From Cheiracanthium punctorium (Eukaryota; Arthropoda; Arachnida; Araneae; Cheiracanthiidae): a stretch of DNA of 64,000 nt. How positions within the stretch are numbered: the stretch's first letter is position 1; each line of letters starts with the position of its first letter. A model generated the notes under the pieces. The model did no database searches, was not told where the DNA came from, and saw only the letters and a list, made by a program, of their open reading frames with translations. This document shows positions 11,157-22,805 of this stretch, piece after piece. Both the position numbers and the translations under genes were made by a program. Where the stretch lies: contig JAWZYV010012540.1 of assembly GCA_038373885.1 (NCBI GenBank), forward strand, positions 248,001-312,000, in the 5' to 3' direction.

Positions 11157-13682
11157 TGGAGCGTATGTGGCGGTATACCTTTACGTTTGTTTTGAAATAA
11201 AAAAATAAATAAGTGTATACCTTCTGCTTTTCAATGAATTTTATTTATTATTTATTTTATTTATTTTTTTAAAATAATAATATAAAAAATATTGAACATT
11301 GCCGGTGGTGGTGTCAACAGAAATATTCATCAGCGAGGCGTCTCGTTCTATCTTGCATACTCTTGCTAGACGTAACTTCACTCACATAAGCCATCCAAGG
11401 ATTAAGAGATTTCACAGAAAATTTCTAATCTGTGACGGAAAACTTAAAACCGCTATTAAGCAGGATACCAACTTAGTCTTGCCTACAGCAGAATGTGAAC
11501 ACTGATTTAGTTTAATCAATGTATCAATTTTAATGTTTATTTATTAATGTTAATGGATCACCAAGGGTTTCATTTAAATGGTCGGTCGTGCAGTACTTTG
11601 GCACCAATGAAATGAAGTTCTGGAAGTATTGCATTTAAACACAAAGTGAGTAATTCAAACTTTTGAAGTGGTTACTTTTTTAAAAGTAATTCAACATGCA
11701 TAATTTTTCTTTGCTGTACGTTGCATTCATTAATGGTGTGACCAGGTAACACTGCATTATACTTTGAAAATAAAATATTTCTGGACAAAGTTTGCTTCCT
11801 AGGAGAATCAAAATTATTGTTAATAGTGACTTTCAAAGAAATATGTCTCGATAAATATGGTCAGTATATATTTTAGAATGTACTGTTCAATTCATTCAAA
11901 TTACAGATCAATAAAATTCGCAAATATTATTTTGATTAAGGCAACCAACAAAGCCCAACAATTCATCCTGTTTCCAGAGGAAGATTTAAACATTTATCTA
12001 ACGGAGTTTTTAAATTCACAATCATAAAAACCATGTAATAGTAAGAATTTGGTACCAGTGCAAAAAACGTGGAGAAACTCAGCTAATGGAAAGCTACCTG
12101 GAATAAAAAAAATCAACAATAAGTTTGTGATACAGGTAAGAAAGTTCAAAGTAATATTTTGTAAGAGGGTGTAAGTTGTCAATGGCAAATGAACTGGCAG
12201 GTTGTCTATAAAAGGACTTCCCAATTCAAATAACTCATTAAAATAACTGGCAAAAGAATTTTTAAAAAGCATGCTCATTATCTGAGAAAATCTGATTTTA
12301 AAAAATCTTAAATTAGTTACAAATATTACCAACAGGCAGCAAATCCACTGGATTAAATTAGAATTTGACTGATAACATTTTATTCAGGCCCCCAGACATA
12401 CCCACAGGCAAGTTGCCCCAATGGGACAGTCACTTTCATATGTAAATAATGTGTATGTGCATTCAGAATAAAATGTAAGTGGGCTGCCTTTTATATATTT
12501 CCTGGGACAGTGTGATTGATTGTATGCGTCCATGATCCTATACTAGAATGTTGACAGTTTGACCCTTTTCTTAAATTTGAAATGAGTTATGCAGAAAGTC
12601 AAATTTAAATCAGAGTACAGTACAATGTGCAATATTATTTATTCAATCACTTCAGAATATGAAATATTAATAAACAGATGCTAACCTGTCATAAAAGAAA
12701 ATAGGAACACGATATGACAGATGCAAATCCCAATATTTTGCTGGTGTCAGGGATCGTACATATTTCAAAAGAATAAATCAAGGACTATTTAAGGCAAAGT
12801 TTTTCAAGGTCTTAAAAAACAAATATAAATATGTTATGAGAGAAATGCTTTTATAATTTAGCTGCACAAGAAAAAAAAAAAAAAAATCTTTTACTTAATT
12901 TTAAAATAAATTTTGAAAACTCAAATATTTAAAAAATAAAATAAAAGCAAATTATTTTTTCATTCAGTCATACAACATCAGTCTAATGTAAATCCCTTTT
13001 TAAATTGCAGAATTAGTTTGATGGTTCCTTTAGTTTTGCATAAAAACTTTTGTACTTTGTAACTGCATTAGTGATTTGAATAAAGAAATACTTAAAGGAA
13101 AATACTGATTAACCAAAAATATGCAAAAAGATTGTACTTCAGTTGGCAGATATGAAAAATTGGAACAATATAGACAAAAATTGTATTTCCGTAGCAGGGC
13201 TTGAAATTTTTAACAAATACAATTAAATAGGAATGGTGGCAGCTATGTAGTGTTGATCTACAATCAACCACTCCATCGATGATCAAAAGATAAAAGGAAA
13301 TGCATTTCATAAGTAACTTACTTACATACATTTTTCACATATGTTATGTTGAGCATCAACTCAGATAAGCAATTCGCGATAGAGTTTTTAATAACATGCT
13401 CTCGTCAGTGTGGCTGTGCAGCAATCCTAATTTGGTTCATGGCTTTGGAGAGCCATGACATGATGAGGCACGTGATATTCGCTTTGAACCTTGCATGTGT
13501 TGTGTTGCTGAGTTCACGTTTTTAAATTAATGCATGTTAATTAGTCCAATTTCAGTATGCTTTAACAAACCAAAATTGATTTCTGCTTTATTGTAATTTA
13601 TGATTCATGTGTGTCGTCGGTACAATGAAATGTGGTGGAAAAGTGAAAATGCATTCTGTGAAGAAACCAGTTCACATTCGTG
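11157..13682. other. Gene-free flank of the zinc-finger gene
   Basis: The zinc-finger promoter should lie just above 11157, where sequence is AT-rich with TATTTATTTTATTTA-type runs and no decisive element. A short plus-strand frame at 11299-11505 resembles no family. The remainder to 13,680 is AT-rich without recognisable genes. Confidence 0.4.
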
Positions 13683-13825
13683 TTCAGGCTCAGTGATGTA
13701 AAATACCCGGGTGTTTATTTTCAAGGGTACCCAGGATAAATACCCAAAATGGGTATTTACCTGGGTATTTATTTTTGAATTAACACTATTGTTTAAAAAA
13801 GCTTGTATTGGTGGGAAAGGATATT

Positions 13826-13856
<31 letters not shown>

Positions 13857-14430
13857 GTATTAAGTATAAAGTAAAAAAAGAAAAAGAAAGAAAAACGAGA
13901 AACTTAGGAACCCTTTACAACTTTTTAATTTCATAAAAACTTCAAAAAATATAATTATGAAAAGAAGCTATATGATACATGTTGAATAAAATACTTGATT
14001 AAATATAGCCTATAAATAGAACTGTTGGAATAAAATTGTAAATAGGAATAATAACAAGGAGCAGTGTATTTGGGTAATTCCATGAGAATGTATACCCAAG
14101 TGTTGATTTTTACTTTGTAAAGAAGCATAAAATCATTAATGCTATTTTAATAAATATATATTAAAATTTTTATAATCAATATTTTTACTTCAATATTTAG
14201 AATTTTGTGGCAACACTGAACTTAGATTGTGAGAAATCTTTGACTCATCAGTTACAGTGTTATTTTTGTCTAGGAAAGAAATTGTTCTAGGAGGTAAAAT
14301 ACAAAAGGTAACTATTTCTACTTTTCTACATTTATTTTTATAATATTTTTCTTAATTTTAAAATTTAACAAAAGCAGATATTTTATTTAGAGTACTTTTA
14401 AAAAATAGAATTAGTTTTTGTTTGTTTACA

Positions 14431-14450
14431 TGTAGTGTAAGTCACTCAAA
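14431..14450 (+). repeat. Subterminal motif copy a (TGTAGTGTAAGTCACT)
   Basis: First of six same-orientation copies of a 16-bp motif inside the middle transposon. It lies about 270 bp before the transposase start. Confidence 0.6.
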
Positions 14451-14604
14451 AGATACATTTTTTTATATACAGACTCAACCACCATTCTTATTAATATAAT
14501 TTTTTATATTTTCTTTGCCTTTAGAGATTAAATTAGAAGAGCATTTTTTTTTTTTTTTTTGTTATTGCCTTCATTAAAGTATTTTTTGTTTAGCTTTGAA
14601 ATAA

Positions 14605-14622
14605 TGTCGTGTAAGCCACAGA
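14605..14622 (+). repeat. Subterminal motif copy b (TGTCGTGTAAGCCACA)
   Basis: About 80 bp upstream of the transposase start, one mismatch from consensus. Candidate transposase-binding or regulatory site. Confidence 0.6.
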
Positions 14623-14701
14623 AAGCAATAACACTGTTTAATTATGTATACATACATTTTAAATATGATCCTTTAATTATTTTAAAATAATTATTTTACA
14701 G

Positions 14702-16797
14702 ATGGCTGGGTCAGCAGCCGAAAGGAAACAGAAACAAATAGAAAAGCTAAAAGAAAATGGGAAATATGAAGAATTTAAAAGAAAACAAAGTGAAAAACAA
14801 AACAAAGAAGGCAAAACAGAAAGGCATCAATGACATTAGATGAAAAAGAACTTTTAAAAAGAAAACGTAGAGAAGAACAAAGAAAGTATAGAATGAAATG
14901 TAAAACCAAAACTAATACTGAAGTAACTACTGCTACAGAGGTAAGTCCTAAAAAAATATACAAGACTCGCTGCTCTTTTGGGAAAGCAATTGCAAAAGCT
15001 AAAAGAAGTCTTCCACAAAGTCCTAGAAAATGTTCGGCTGTAGTCAAGACATTAGCAATGCAGTTTTCTCCATCTATTTTAAAAGAATCTAAGCCTAAAC
15101 CCCAACAACATAATGACAGATGCATTTCATATGAAGTTTCACAGTCTGTGTTGGATTTTTTCAACAATGATACAATATCTTATCAGGCTCCTGGTAGGAA
15201 AGACTATGTTATTACCAAATTAAATGGAAAAGAAAAGATTCAGAAGCGTTACTTATTTTTTACACTGGGTGAAACACATGAATTATTTGAGAAGGAACAT
15301 CCTAATGCAAAGATAGGCCTCAGTAAATTTTGTGAGCTACGCCCCAAACATATATGTCTTCGATCAGAAACTCCAGGAAATTTATGCTTGTGTATCTATC
15401 ATGAGAATATAAGGCTACTATTAAATGCATCGAAAGATTTACCCAAAACAACATCAGACTTCATTGATAAAATGGTATGCAATAGTGAATATAAGGATTG
15501 TATGCCATCAAAATGTGACAAATGTAGGCAGAAAATAAATTTATTTCTTAATGAACATATAGAACTAGAAGAAAGTGATGAAGTGCAATATCAACAATGG
15601 CTAAAAGATGAGCAGGGAAAAGTCACAAGACAAAAATTATGTGGAACTATATCTGATATTTTTGATAATTTAAAAGATAAATTACCACAATTTCTTCAGC
15701 ATGAATACATAAGAAAATCCCAAGCTAATCATTTTGAAAATTTGAAGAGAAATTTGTCATCAGATGCCATCATACTTCATATAGATTTTAGTAAAAATTA
15801 CAATTTTCAATATCAAGATGAAATACAATCAGCCCATTGGAATTCAGAAAGCTGTACTCTTTATACTGCTATTTTATACTACAAAAATGACAAAATGGAC
15901 CTTTGTTTCGAATCATATGTTGTAGTTTCTAACTATCTGGCACATGACAAATATGCAGTTGTTAGCTTTAATAATTTAATATTAGATCATTTCGAGAAGA
16001 AGAATCCTGCACACAAGATTTGTTATATTCATTATCAATCAGATGGTACAGGTCAACACTTTAAGCAAAAATATTCGTTATCATACATTACACTTCAAAA
16101 TAGACAAATAACATGGCATTTCTCAGCTACAGCCCATGGGAAAGGCCCCATTGATGGTTTGGGAGGAACTGTTAAGAGACGAGTAAGAGAATCTACAAAT
16201 AGTCGTCAAATTGATCCCAGAAGTGCTAAAGAATTTGCAGATTGTGCTAAAAGAATATGTTCAAACATAAATATATTACAAGTAGATGAAAAGACCATTA
16301 ATGCAGAAAAGTTGAACTTGGATAGACTGTGGTGTCCTAATGGAAAAAGAAATTTACAATGTTCCTGAAACCAGAACCTATCATTGCTTTCGATCTTCAA
16401 ACTTTTATGAAATAGTATGTTCAAACATTTCTTCGGAGAAACCAATTATAAAATTTGATTTTCAAACAGGTAAAACTATAAAAATTGATCAGACAGACAA
16501 TCAAACAGAAACAGATAAAGAAGTAATTAAAGTTGGAGACTGGGTATTGGTTCCTTTTGCTGGGAAAAGATTTTCTAAATATTTTGTAGGACAAGTAATA
16601 AATAAAGAAGGAGAAGAAGCAAAAGTAAAATTTATGTATTTTAATGATGACAGTTTAAAGTTTTATTGGCCTGAAATAGATGATGAGTCTTACATCCATC
16701 TTAAAGAAATCTACAAAAAGCTACCAGAACCTACAATAGATCGTGCTTTAAAATATAGATTTGATTTCAATTTTAGTCAAATAAACTTGGGATAAGA
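14702..16797 (+). pseudogene. Transposase-like gene of the middle element, frameshifted
   Basis: The reading frame starts at ATG 14702 after an acceptor-like TTTTACAG and encodes a basic coiled segment. It shifts frame near 14,800-14,830 and continues as a 512-codon frame (14830-16368), then shifts again near 16,340 into the last 151 codons (16340-16795, stop at 16797). In the main frame there are cysteine/histidine clusters (CLCIYH at about 186-191 and C-x2-C at 229-232). These are followed by HIDFSKNY (D319), QSDGTGQHFK (D405) and AHGKGPIDGLGG (D442), spaced like a DDE/D catalytic core. The C-terminal frame has GDWVLVPFAGKRFSKYFVGQ, resembling a small SH3/Tudor-like barrel. I recall invertebrate proteins with the same GKGP.DG.GG signature, some labelled Cc8L18.2-like. 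The enzymatic role is an inference from the acidic triad and the surrounding TIRs. Confidence 0.7.
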
Positions 16798-16882
16798 TTA
16801 AAAGTATACTAGACAGTAAAAGAAATAAAAAATTGTGTTTTTATATGAACAAACTTGTGTTTTCAGATTGAATATTTGCAGA

Positions 16883-16924
16883 TGTCATGTAAGTCACACA
16901 TTATCTGTTGTGTCAGTCACAAGC
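16883..16924 (+). repeat. Subterminal motif copies c and d
   Basis: TGTCATGTAAGTCACA at 16883-16898 and TGTTGTGTCAGTCACA at 16906-16921, about 23 bp apart and about 90 bp after the transposase stop. Both have the same orientation as copies a and b. Confidence 0.6.
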
Positions 16925-17984
16925 AGATAACCCAAATAAAAGATTTAAAAATTTTATTGAACTCGAATTTGATTCTTATTATTCTTGTATGCATTATTCT
17001 TGATATTTCATGCGAGTTTCAAATTTTAAGAACTAAATCTAGAGCAGAATTTTTAATATAAGTGATAGTGTTGACTCTAGAAAAAAAGGGCCGCCGGGGG
17101 GGAAATTTTCAAAAGGGGCACCCTGTTCTCAAAAAGGGCACTTAGATAACATATAGAAACTGGTTTGAAACGATCTGATTACCGAAACTTTAACATGTAG
17201 AGTTGTAATATGTGTTCTGACTTACAATGCATAGTAAGATTTTTTCCAATTTGTCTTAGTTCCCCTCCCCTTTCTTTTGGAGAAAATATCCAGTAGAAGT
17301 AAGTGTAAGCGAAATAGGAAAAATAATTTGTTGATAATATTTTGGTCTAAACATGACATAAATATGTGAATTAAATCTACATAACTAGAAGTTTTGATTT
17401 TAAAAAAACTTCTAGCATAAAGAAGTTTTAATCTAAGTAATTTTGAATTTTCTGAATTTTTTTTTCTCAAAATTACGTGATTTAGATGTTTATTATTTAT
17501 AAGAATAGTACATTTATTGAAGAAGGTTTCAGAAATTTTTAGCCAGACATGATCTGTTAGGCAGTAGGAGAAGGCAGAGGGACTGTTAATTTTTGTTCCT
17601 CCATTTTATCACACTATCACTACTGGACCACAATTACTGAATCTCATTCATATACGATATTTCACCTATATTGGTACAAACTTTTAAACAGAAAAGGACT
17701 GTCAGTGTAAGTGGATTAGGATAGATGAGTTTAACATGTGATAAAAATAATAAAATTTCTGCAATGCAGGATGTATAAAATTTAATTATATAAATCAGAA
17801 TTTTATTTAAATTCTTTTTTTTTGCAATAATTATTGAATGAGTACCAAGTAAAGATTTTCAAAGTTACCCTTATTACTATTAGACATTATTTAAAATTGC
17901 ATCAAACAATTTAACTCATCCATCAATTGATAACTACAGAAATTGGGGAAATTGAATTCAGTACACAGAAGATTGCTGGAAAAA

Positions 17985-18059
17985 ATGACATACTCATGCA
18001 AATTTTGTAATACATCCTATGGTTGGAATGTACAACACCATATCAAATCAAATCACTGA
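17985..18059 (+). other. Possible single zinc-finger exon
   Basis: A 24-codon frame MTYSCKFC then NTSYGWNVQHHIKSNH, followed directly by TGA. It has C-x2-C and a downstream H-x4-H, but the linker between the pairs is two residues shorter than a classical C2H2 finger. CACAG 13-17 bp upstream could be an acceptor. It could be a chance frame, a captured exon, or a decayed fragment of a BTB-type terminal zinc-finger exon. Confidence 0.25.
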
Positions 18060-20096
18060 AATATATTTGTTATTCCTCTTTCACTTCTAATTTAATGCTT
18101 GCTCATTCATGAAAAATGAATATAAGTTTTTTTAAAAGTACTATTTCTTTAAAATAAATAAAAATAATTACTACATGTAAGTTTTTTAGCAGGTATAAAA
18201 TTAATATTTTTTTAAACTCCCAGAATTGTCCAAAGGTATGTATGAAATAAAGTTTAAAATATTTTCAATAATTTATTTTTCATAAAGCTTTATTTTTAAT
18301 TTCTTGTAACATACTTAAAAAGGTCTCTTTAAAAACACTAAATTTTCTTTCTTAAACCTTGCTTTAATCTTTTTAAAATAAAAAAAGTACTAATAAATAT
18401 TTATTTTAACTATCAAATGTTTTTAATCAGCTTAATATAATTAAAATAATCAACATCCTGGTGTCAAAAGTACTTAAACAAATTATCTATTAATAAACCT
18501 TCCAGAATTCTTTTTCTTTTTTTTTTTTCTTCAACTGAAAATAAGTTTAAATTGATGACAGTTTGTTTTATGAATAACCTAGCTGTTAACTTATGACACA
18601 ATTTGTTTTCTGAAGACATCCTTTCCCAGAACTAGCTTTCATTTGCTTTTATTATTATTTTTTTTTCCTTTCTTCATTCATTAAAATGTTGAGAATTTTA
18701 AAATCAGAAGGTGTATAATATGAATATTGAGAATACCAAATCTTGTCAATAGTCTGATTTACTAAATTCTGCATTTACTCCACTTTTATATAATTAAAAC
18801 TGTGGCGTAATAAGAGGGGGGGGGGATCCGCCCCGGCGGCAAAAAAAAAAAAAAAAAAACATGGTGGCCGGCAGGACACTTAGAAATAATAAAGTGGAAA
18901 ACTAAAGGACCGAAATGGGGGCAGAATGCTGAAACTTAGAAAGAATGGGGCGGCAAACTGAAGGACTGCACCGGGCGCCAATAACCCTAGCGCTACATTG
19001 CTAAAGCAAAAGATCATTATTATGCTCTGATTTTGGCAAAAGCATAATGTGTTTCAATTGCTGTATTCGCAAAACGTCGCAAATTCCTGGATTTTCAGAT
19101 GGATTTGAGTAGATAAAGCCACTGAACATGGTGGTACACGGCTGAAGTGTTGAAGTTCCCACGTTCGGCGGGCCCCGCCCGCGCGACTGTCGGTCTGGAG
19201 TTTTGGTCGGTTTCGTCAAGATGTACGCGTCAATACACATTAGAACTCCTTAAAAAGTCCCCCAACCAAGGCACCCCCCTTAGAAGATATACCTTGTCTA
19301 GGCTTGCCATAACAAACATGCAAATCCCGAGGAATTTTCGAATCGTAAAACGTCGTTTTGCTAAGGCATTCTTTCTGTATCATCTGTAATTATATATGAT
19401 TAGTAAATAACTGTTATACATTACGAATAATATGTACTAAGAAAGCCGATTAAAAAGAGCAAATCGTTTAGGGGGGGGGGGGACTTGCTAGTGTCGCAAA
19501 ACTATTAAAGACATCGAGAAGAGCAATAATTATATACAGCTGGCGACGAACTCTGGTATAATGATTGTTTGATAATTCGCAACTACATATTTATCAAACG
19601 TAGCCACCGATATTTGAGGATTGACAGATGGAATCAGAAATTTTTAGATAACTTGAGAAAATTTTGAATTTCCCAACCGCATTTTCTTCCCCCAACTCCT
19701 AAGTGAAATGCCGATCGGGCTTCTTCTCGCTTGAGTCAGCAAAAACAAAACATACAAGAGGGGCCTTTTCGGGTTACTCGGCTGTTCGGTTCGCGCAAAT
19801 GAAAACAAAGAAAAGGGCAGTAGCAGTATTTCGATCTGAAAGAGTAGAGTAGTTGAAAAAATCATTTTAATAAATTACATTTGTGGGAAAGATCTGATTT
19901 CATAGACGGTTTTTGTGAAAGGGCCGTTTTCAATCGAACCTATTTTTATGATGGGATTATTGTACTCAATCGTAACCATTTTAATTAACGTATTATCGTG
20001 ATGGGCCGCAAATGGTATGTAGGAAATAAAAAGTGCTGGTTGTTTACTAATAATAATAAAAATGTAAAAGCAGGAGGGCGCATAAGGAAGAGAAAT

Positions 20097-20180
20097 AGGG
20101 CCGCCCGGCGCTAAAAAAAACGACAAAAGGGCCGCCGGGCGCTAAAAAGATAACAAAAAGGCCGCCGGGCGCTGCGCCCT
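20097..20180. repeat. Short tandem GGCCGCCGGGCGCT repeat
   Basis: Three imperfect units of about 31 bp, each starting GGCCGCC(C/G)GGCGCT followed by an A-rich spacer, close to the right end of the inner element. A related GGCCGCCGGGG sits just inside the left end (17090). Confidence 0.65.
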
Positions 20181-20238
20181 GCCAAATTAATCTAGAGTCA
20201 ACACTAAGTGAAAGCAAGTCTAAACCAGTTTCTTTTTG

Positions 20239-20258
20239 CGTCGTGTCAGTCACAAACA
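20239..20258 (+). repeat. Subterminal motif copy e (GTCGTGTCAGTCACAA)
   Basis: Right-hand segment of the middle transposon. If the inner insertion is removed it lies about 190 bp beyond copy d. Confidence 0.6.
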
Positions 20259-20419
20259 GTTAGTTTATTTTTTTAAACATTAAAAATCGCACAAATTTTT
20301 ATTGAAAACATAATACATAAGTGTATTTACTTTACTCTTTTATGATTAGTTACTGAAAGTTTAAATTTATTCTTAATTTACACTTTTGAACAAAAGTGAA
20401 ACATACGGAAAATCTCAAA

Positions 20420-20437
20420 TGTCGTGTAAGTCACACA
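20420..20437 (+). repeat. Subterminal motif copy f (TGTCGTGTAAGTCACA)
   Basis: Overlaps the inner edge of the right TIR by two bases. The left TIR has no equivalent copy at that distance, so the ends are asymmetric. Confidence 0.6.
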
Positions 20438-21291
20438 TGGAATTACCCATTTGACAATTTGAAAAAAAGGAGAGAAATTCAACTATACTAAATATATACA
20501 GACAGTAAAATCTGAATTACAAAGAAATCTCACGAGACTGAAAATCAAATTTGTAATTCTGAAAAATTCGTTAAAGGGAAATTTTATTATAAAAAAATTG
20601 GTATTAATGATTTTTTAAAAATAAAAATATTTTGTTCAATCTGAAATATTCATAAAAGTTTAAATTTACCGTAAAAAATATGCTTTTAAACCTATTACTT
20701 ATAACTACCAGTTTTGTAACTATCTGCATGTAATTTTTATTTTAGTGATCATTAAATCAATCATAAGATGCATATAATCCCCTCTCCCCTTCAATAACAA
20801 ATTTTAATAGACTATCACAGTTTTAAAAATAATAAACATAAAATAAGCTCTGGGATATAACAGTAAACTTGAAATAAGCTATGCGGTATATTAATCAATG
20901 CAACACATTAAAAATATTGCCAAAGCTGTCACTTGCACAAAACAATTTAAGGACTACCATAAAACAACCTTCATTATTAAAGTTAGTGAAAAAAATGTGG
21001 TATGACTGATAAATTAGTTTATGCCAAATAATCAAACGCTTAATAATAATAATAATAAACACTACAAAAATACTCATAATGAAGTCAAATTAAAATTAAA
21101 AACTTTGCATTGAAAAAAAGGAACAATAATAGAAATCTAATTGTTAGTTCATAAATGTTGTTAAGAACAGTTATTCCATTCTAAGTTGAAAATACCCAGT
21201 TTTTGGGTATTTACCCAGGCCTTGGGTAAATACCCAAAAAATATTTACCTATCTAGTGGGTATTTAACCACCCCACATCACTGTTCGGGCC

Positions 21292-22079
21292 AAGTACTTG
21301 GTTTTGACTGAATCTCTCCCCCCCCCCCCTCTTTTTTTTTCTAGATTTATTTTGGGTAACACATCACTGGTTGTTGAATATAAAATGTATTCAAGATTAT
21401 ATGAAGAGGGATAGTATCAAAAAATTAAGATAAAGTAGTTCTGTTTACTCAAATGTGTTTTGCTTGTTGTATTTTTGTAAACAGACTACACACTGAGCAT
21501 TTTTATTTTTTGTGTAACATTTATTGTTGATTATTTTTGATTTTTAGCAAAATTTTAGACTACTGTGGAAATGTTGGATATTCTTTGTCATGGAAAAAGT
21601 GTTATTCTATATTCTGTTTCACTTTTAAATGTTTTTCATGTTGGTGCAGCTTCCTAAACATTCTGAAATGAGGAATTTAAAATGTATTTTAATCCTAGAA
21701 GTTTCTTTTTTTTTTAAATTAAAGTATTTTCTGTGAAGTATTATATTTGTCTTTGTTTATCATTTGTAATGATTAAATGTACATTAAAAATAAAAGAAAA
21801 TCGGAACAAGCTGGGGCTTAATAGGCAGTGTTGTTTAATTTGAAAATGTAAAACATGTAAAATTGTTTATTTTACATATTTTCATGCAACTATATTGATT
21901 CTGAATGTTAATTTTTGAGTTCGTTTGTGATGACTTTTTCTTTAAAAAGTGTAATTTATATGCCATTTTAATTTGTTTGAACGCATTTAGTTTCTTTAGT
22001 TAATGACGAACGCGATGATAGGGTCTTTGACGGGAAAAAAAAAAAATAATAATATCACCAAAAAATGGCTTTGGGAGTG
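21292..22079. other. AT-rich intergenic sequence
   Basis: A C-run/T-run at 21318-21341 and otherwise unremarkable AT-rich DNA. Confidence 0.4.
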
Positions 22080-22087
22080 AAAAAAGT

Positions 22088-22797
22088 CAGGGTTGGCATG
22101 GTTTAAACCAACTGGTTTAAACCACGGTTTAAACCATGGTTTAAACCAAATGGTTTTTTTCTCAAAAAAACCAATTGGTTTTTTTTAAAAAGAATAATTT
22201 AAAATTCTGAATACTACAGATAGAATATTTTCTGATATCTTTTAAAATTATCCTTATAAGTATCAACAATAAGTTTTATATCAATCTAATAGATACCTTA
22301 CTGTTTTATCATTATTAAAAATTATTAATGAAACTTAAATTATAGGCTGCATTTTTAATTTGTTTCTAAAATAGAGGTTTTGTGATTTAACAACTTATTT
22401 TTAAACCTTAAAAATATCATTTTGAACAACTTGTCACCATTATTACTGATGAATCTAAGTGCAAGATTCCACGTAAAATGTAGTAAACAATTAATATTGT
22501 ATTATATTATATACTAAATATAAAAAATAGTATCTCTCAATAAAATATTAAAATTGAATGATTTCAATGTCCATATAAGTATAGCAACAATTGTTTATTT
22601 TCTTTTTTAATTACTTTCAGAAGGAATACTGATTGTTATTTGAATATTTTATAATTAATTTTATTTATAAGTATGTAACAGTAATTATAAAAGGATTTTT
22701 TTTTAAAACCTGGTTTAAACCAAAATAACCTGGTTTAAACCAAAAAAACCCGGTTTTTTGGTTTTTTTCAAATAAACCGGGTTTTTTTCCAACCCTG
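22088..22797. mobile_element. hAT-type MITE with GGTTTAAACC subterminal repeats
   Basis: A 710-bp element begins CAGGGTTGG and ends CCAACCCTG, with an exact 8-bp TSD AAAAAAGT at 22080-22087 and 22798-22805. Multiple GGTTTAAACC palindromes and GGTTTTTTT runs crowd both ends and the middle is AT-rich and non-coding. A lone related end lies near 8968. Confidence 0.85.
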
Positions 22798-22805
22798 AAA
22801 AAAGT

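Larger units (their letters stand above)
17068..20204. mobile_element. Inner insertion of the nest (9-bp TSD)
   Basis: TIR GTGTTGACTCTAGA lies at 17068-17081 and inverted at 20191-20204. Flanks TAAGTGATA (17059-17067) and TAAGTGAAA (20205-20213) form a 9-bp TSD with one mismatch, a length seen in Mutator-like elements. The interior is mostly non-coding. It includes GC-rich GGCCGCCGGG tracts just inside both ends, an insertion end GTGGCGTAATAAGAGGGGG near 18803, and a poly-A run at 18841-18860. No transposase was recognised. Confidence 0.65.
14072..20448 (+). mobile_element. Middle DNA transposon with a broken transposase gene
   Basis: The TIR GGGTAATTCCATG is at 14072-14084 and, inverted, at 20436-20448. 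ATTT abuts both ends (14068-14071 and 20449-20452), a possible 4-bp TSD. The element carries the transposase frames at 14702-16797 and six same-orientation copies of a motif close to TGTCGTGTAAGTCACA. Without the inner insertion it is about 3.2 kb, a normal size for an autonomous DNA transposon. Four-bp TSDs are known for the Sola superfamily, but I cannot confirm membership from sequence alone. Confidence 0.7.
13691..21283 (+). mobile_element. Outer hAT-type element of a three-level nest
   Basis: The left end reads CAGTGATGTAAAATACCC and the right end, on the opposite strand, CAGTGATGTGG then TTAAATACCC. Subterminal GGGTATTTACC/GGTAAATACCC repeats fill both ends. Flanks are TTCAGGCT (13683-13690) and TTCGGGCC (21284-21291), an 8-bp TSD with two mismatches. 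Without the inner insertion (14072-20448) it would be about 1.2 kb and non-coding, so it is a non-autonomous hAT. A (CA)n(TA)n tract lies at 13828-13858. Confidence 0.75.

Noticed and set aside
20090..20190. CRISPR-like short repeats
   Set aside because: Three degenerate units with A-rich spacers in a eukaryotic transposon end. No cas genes and no regular spacers.
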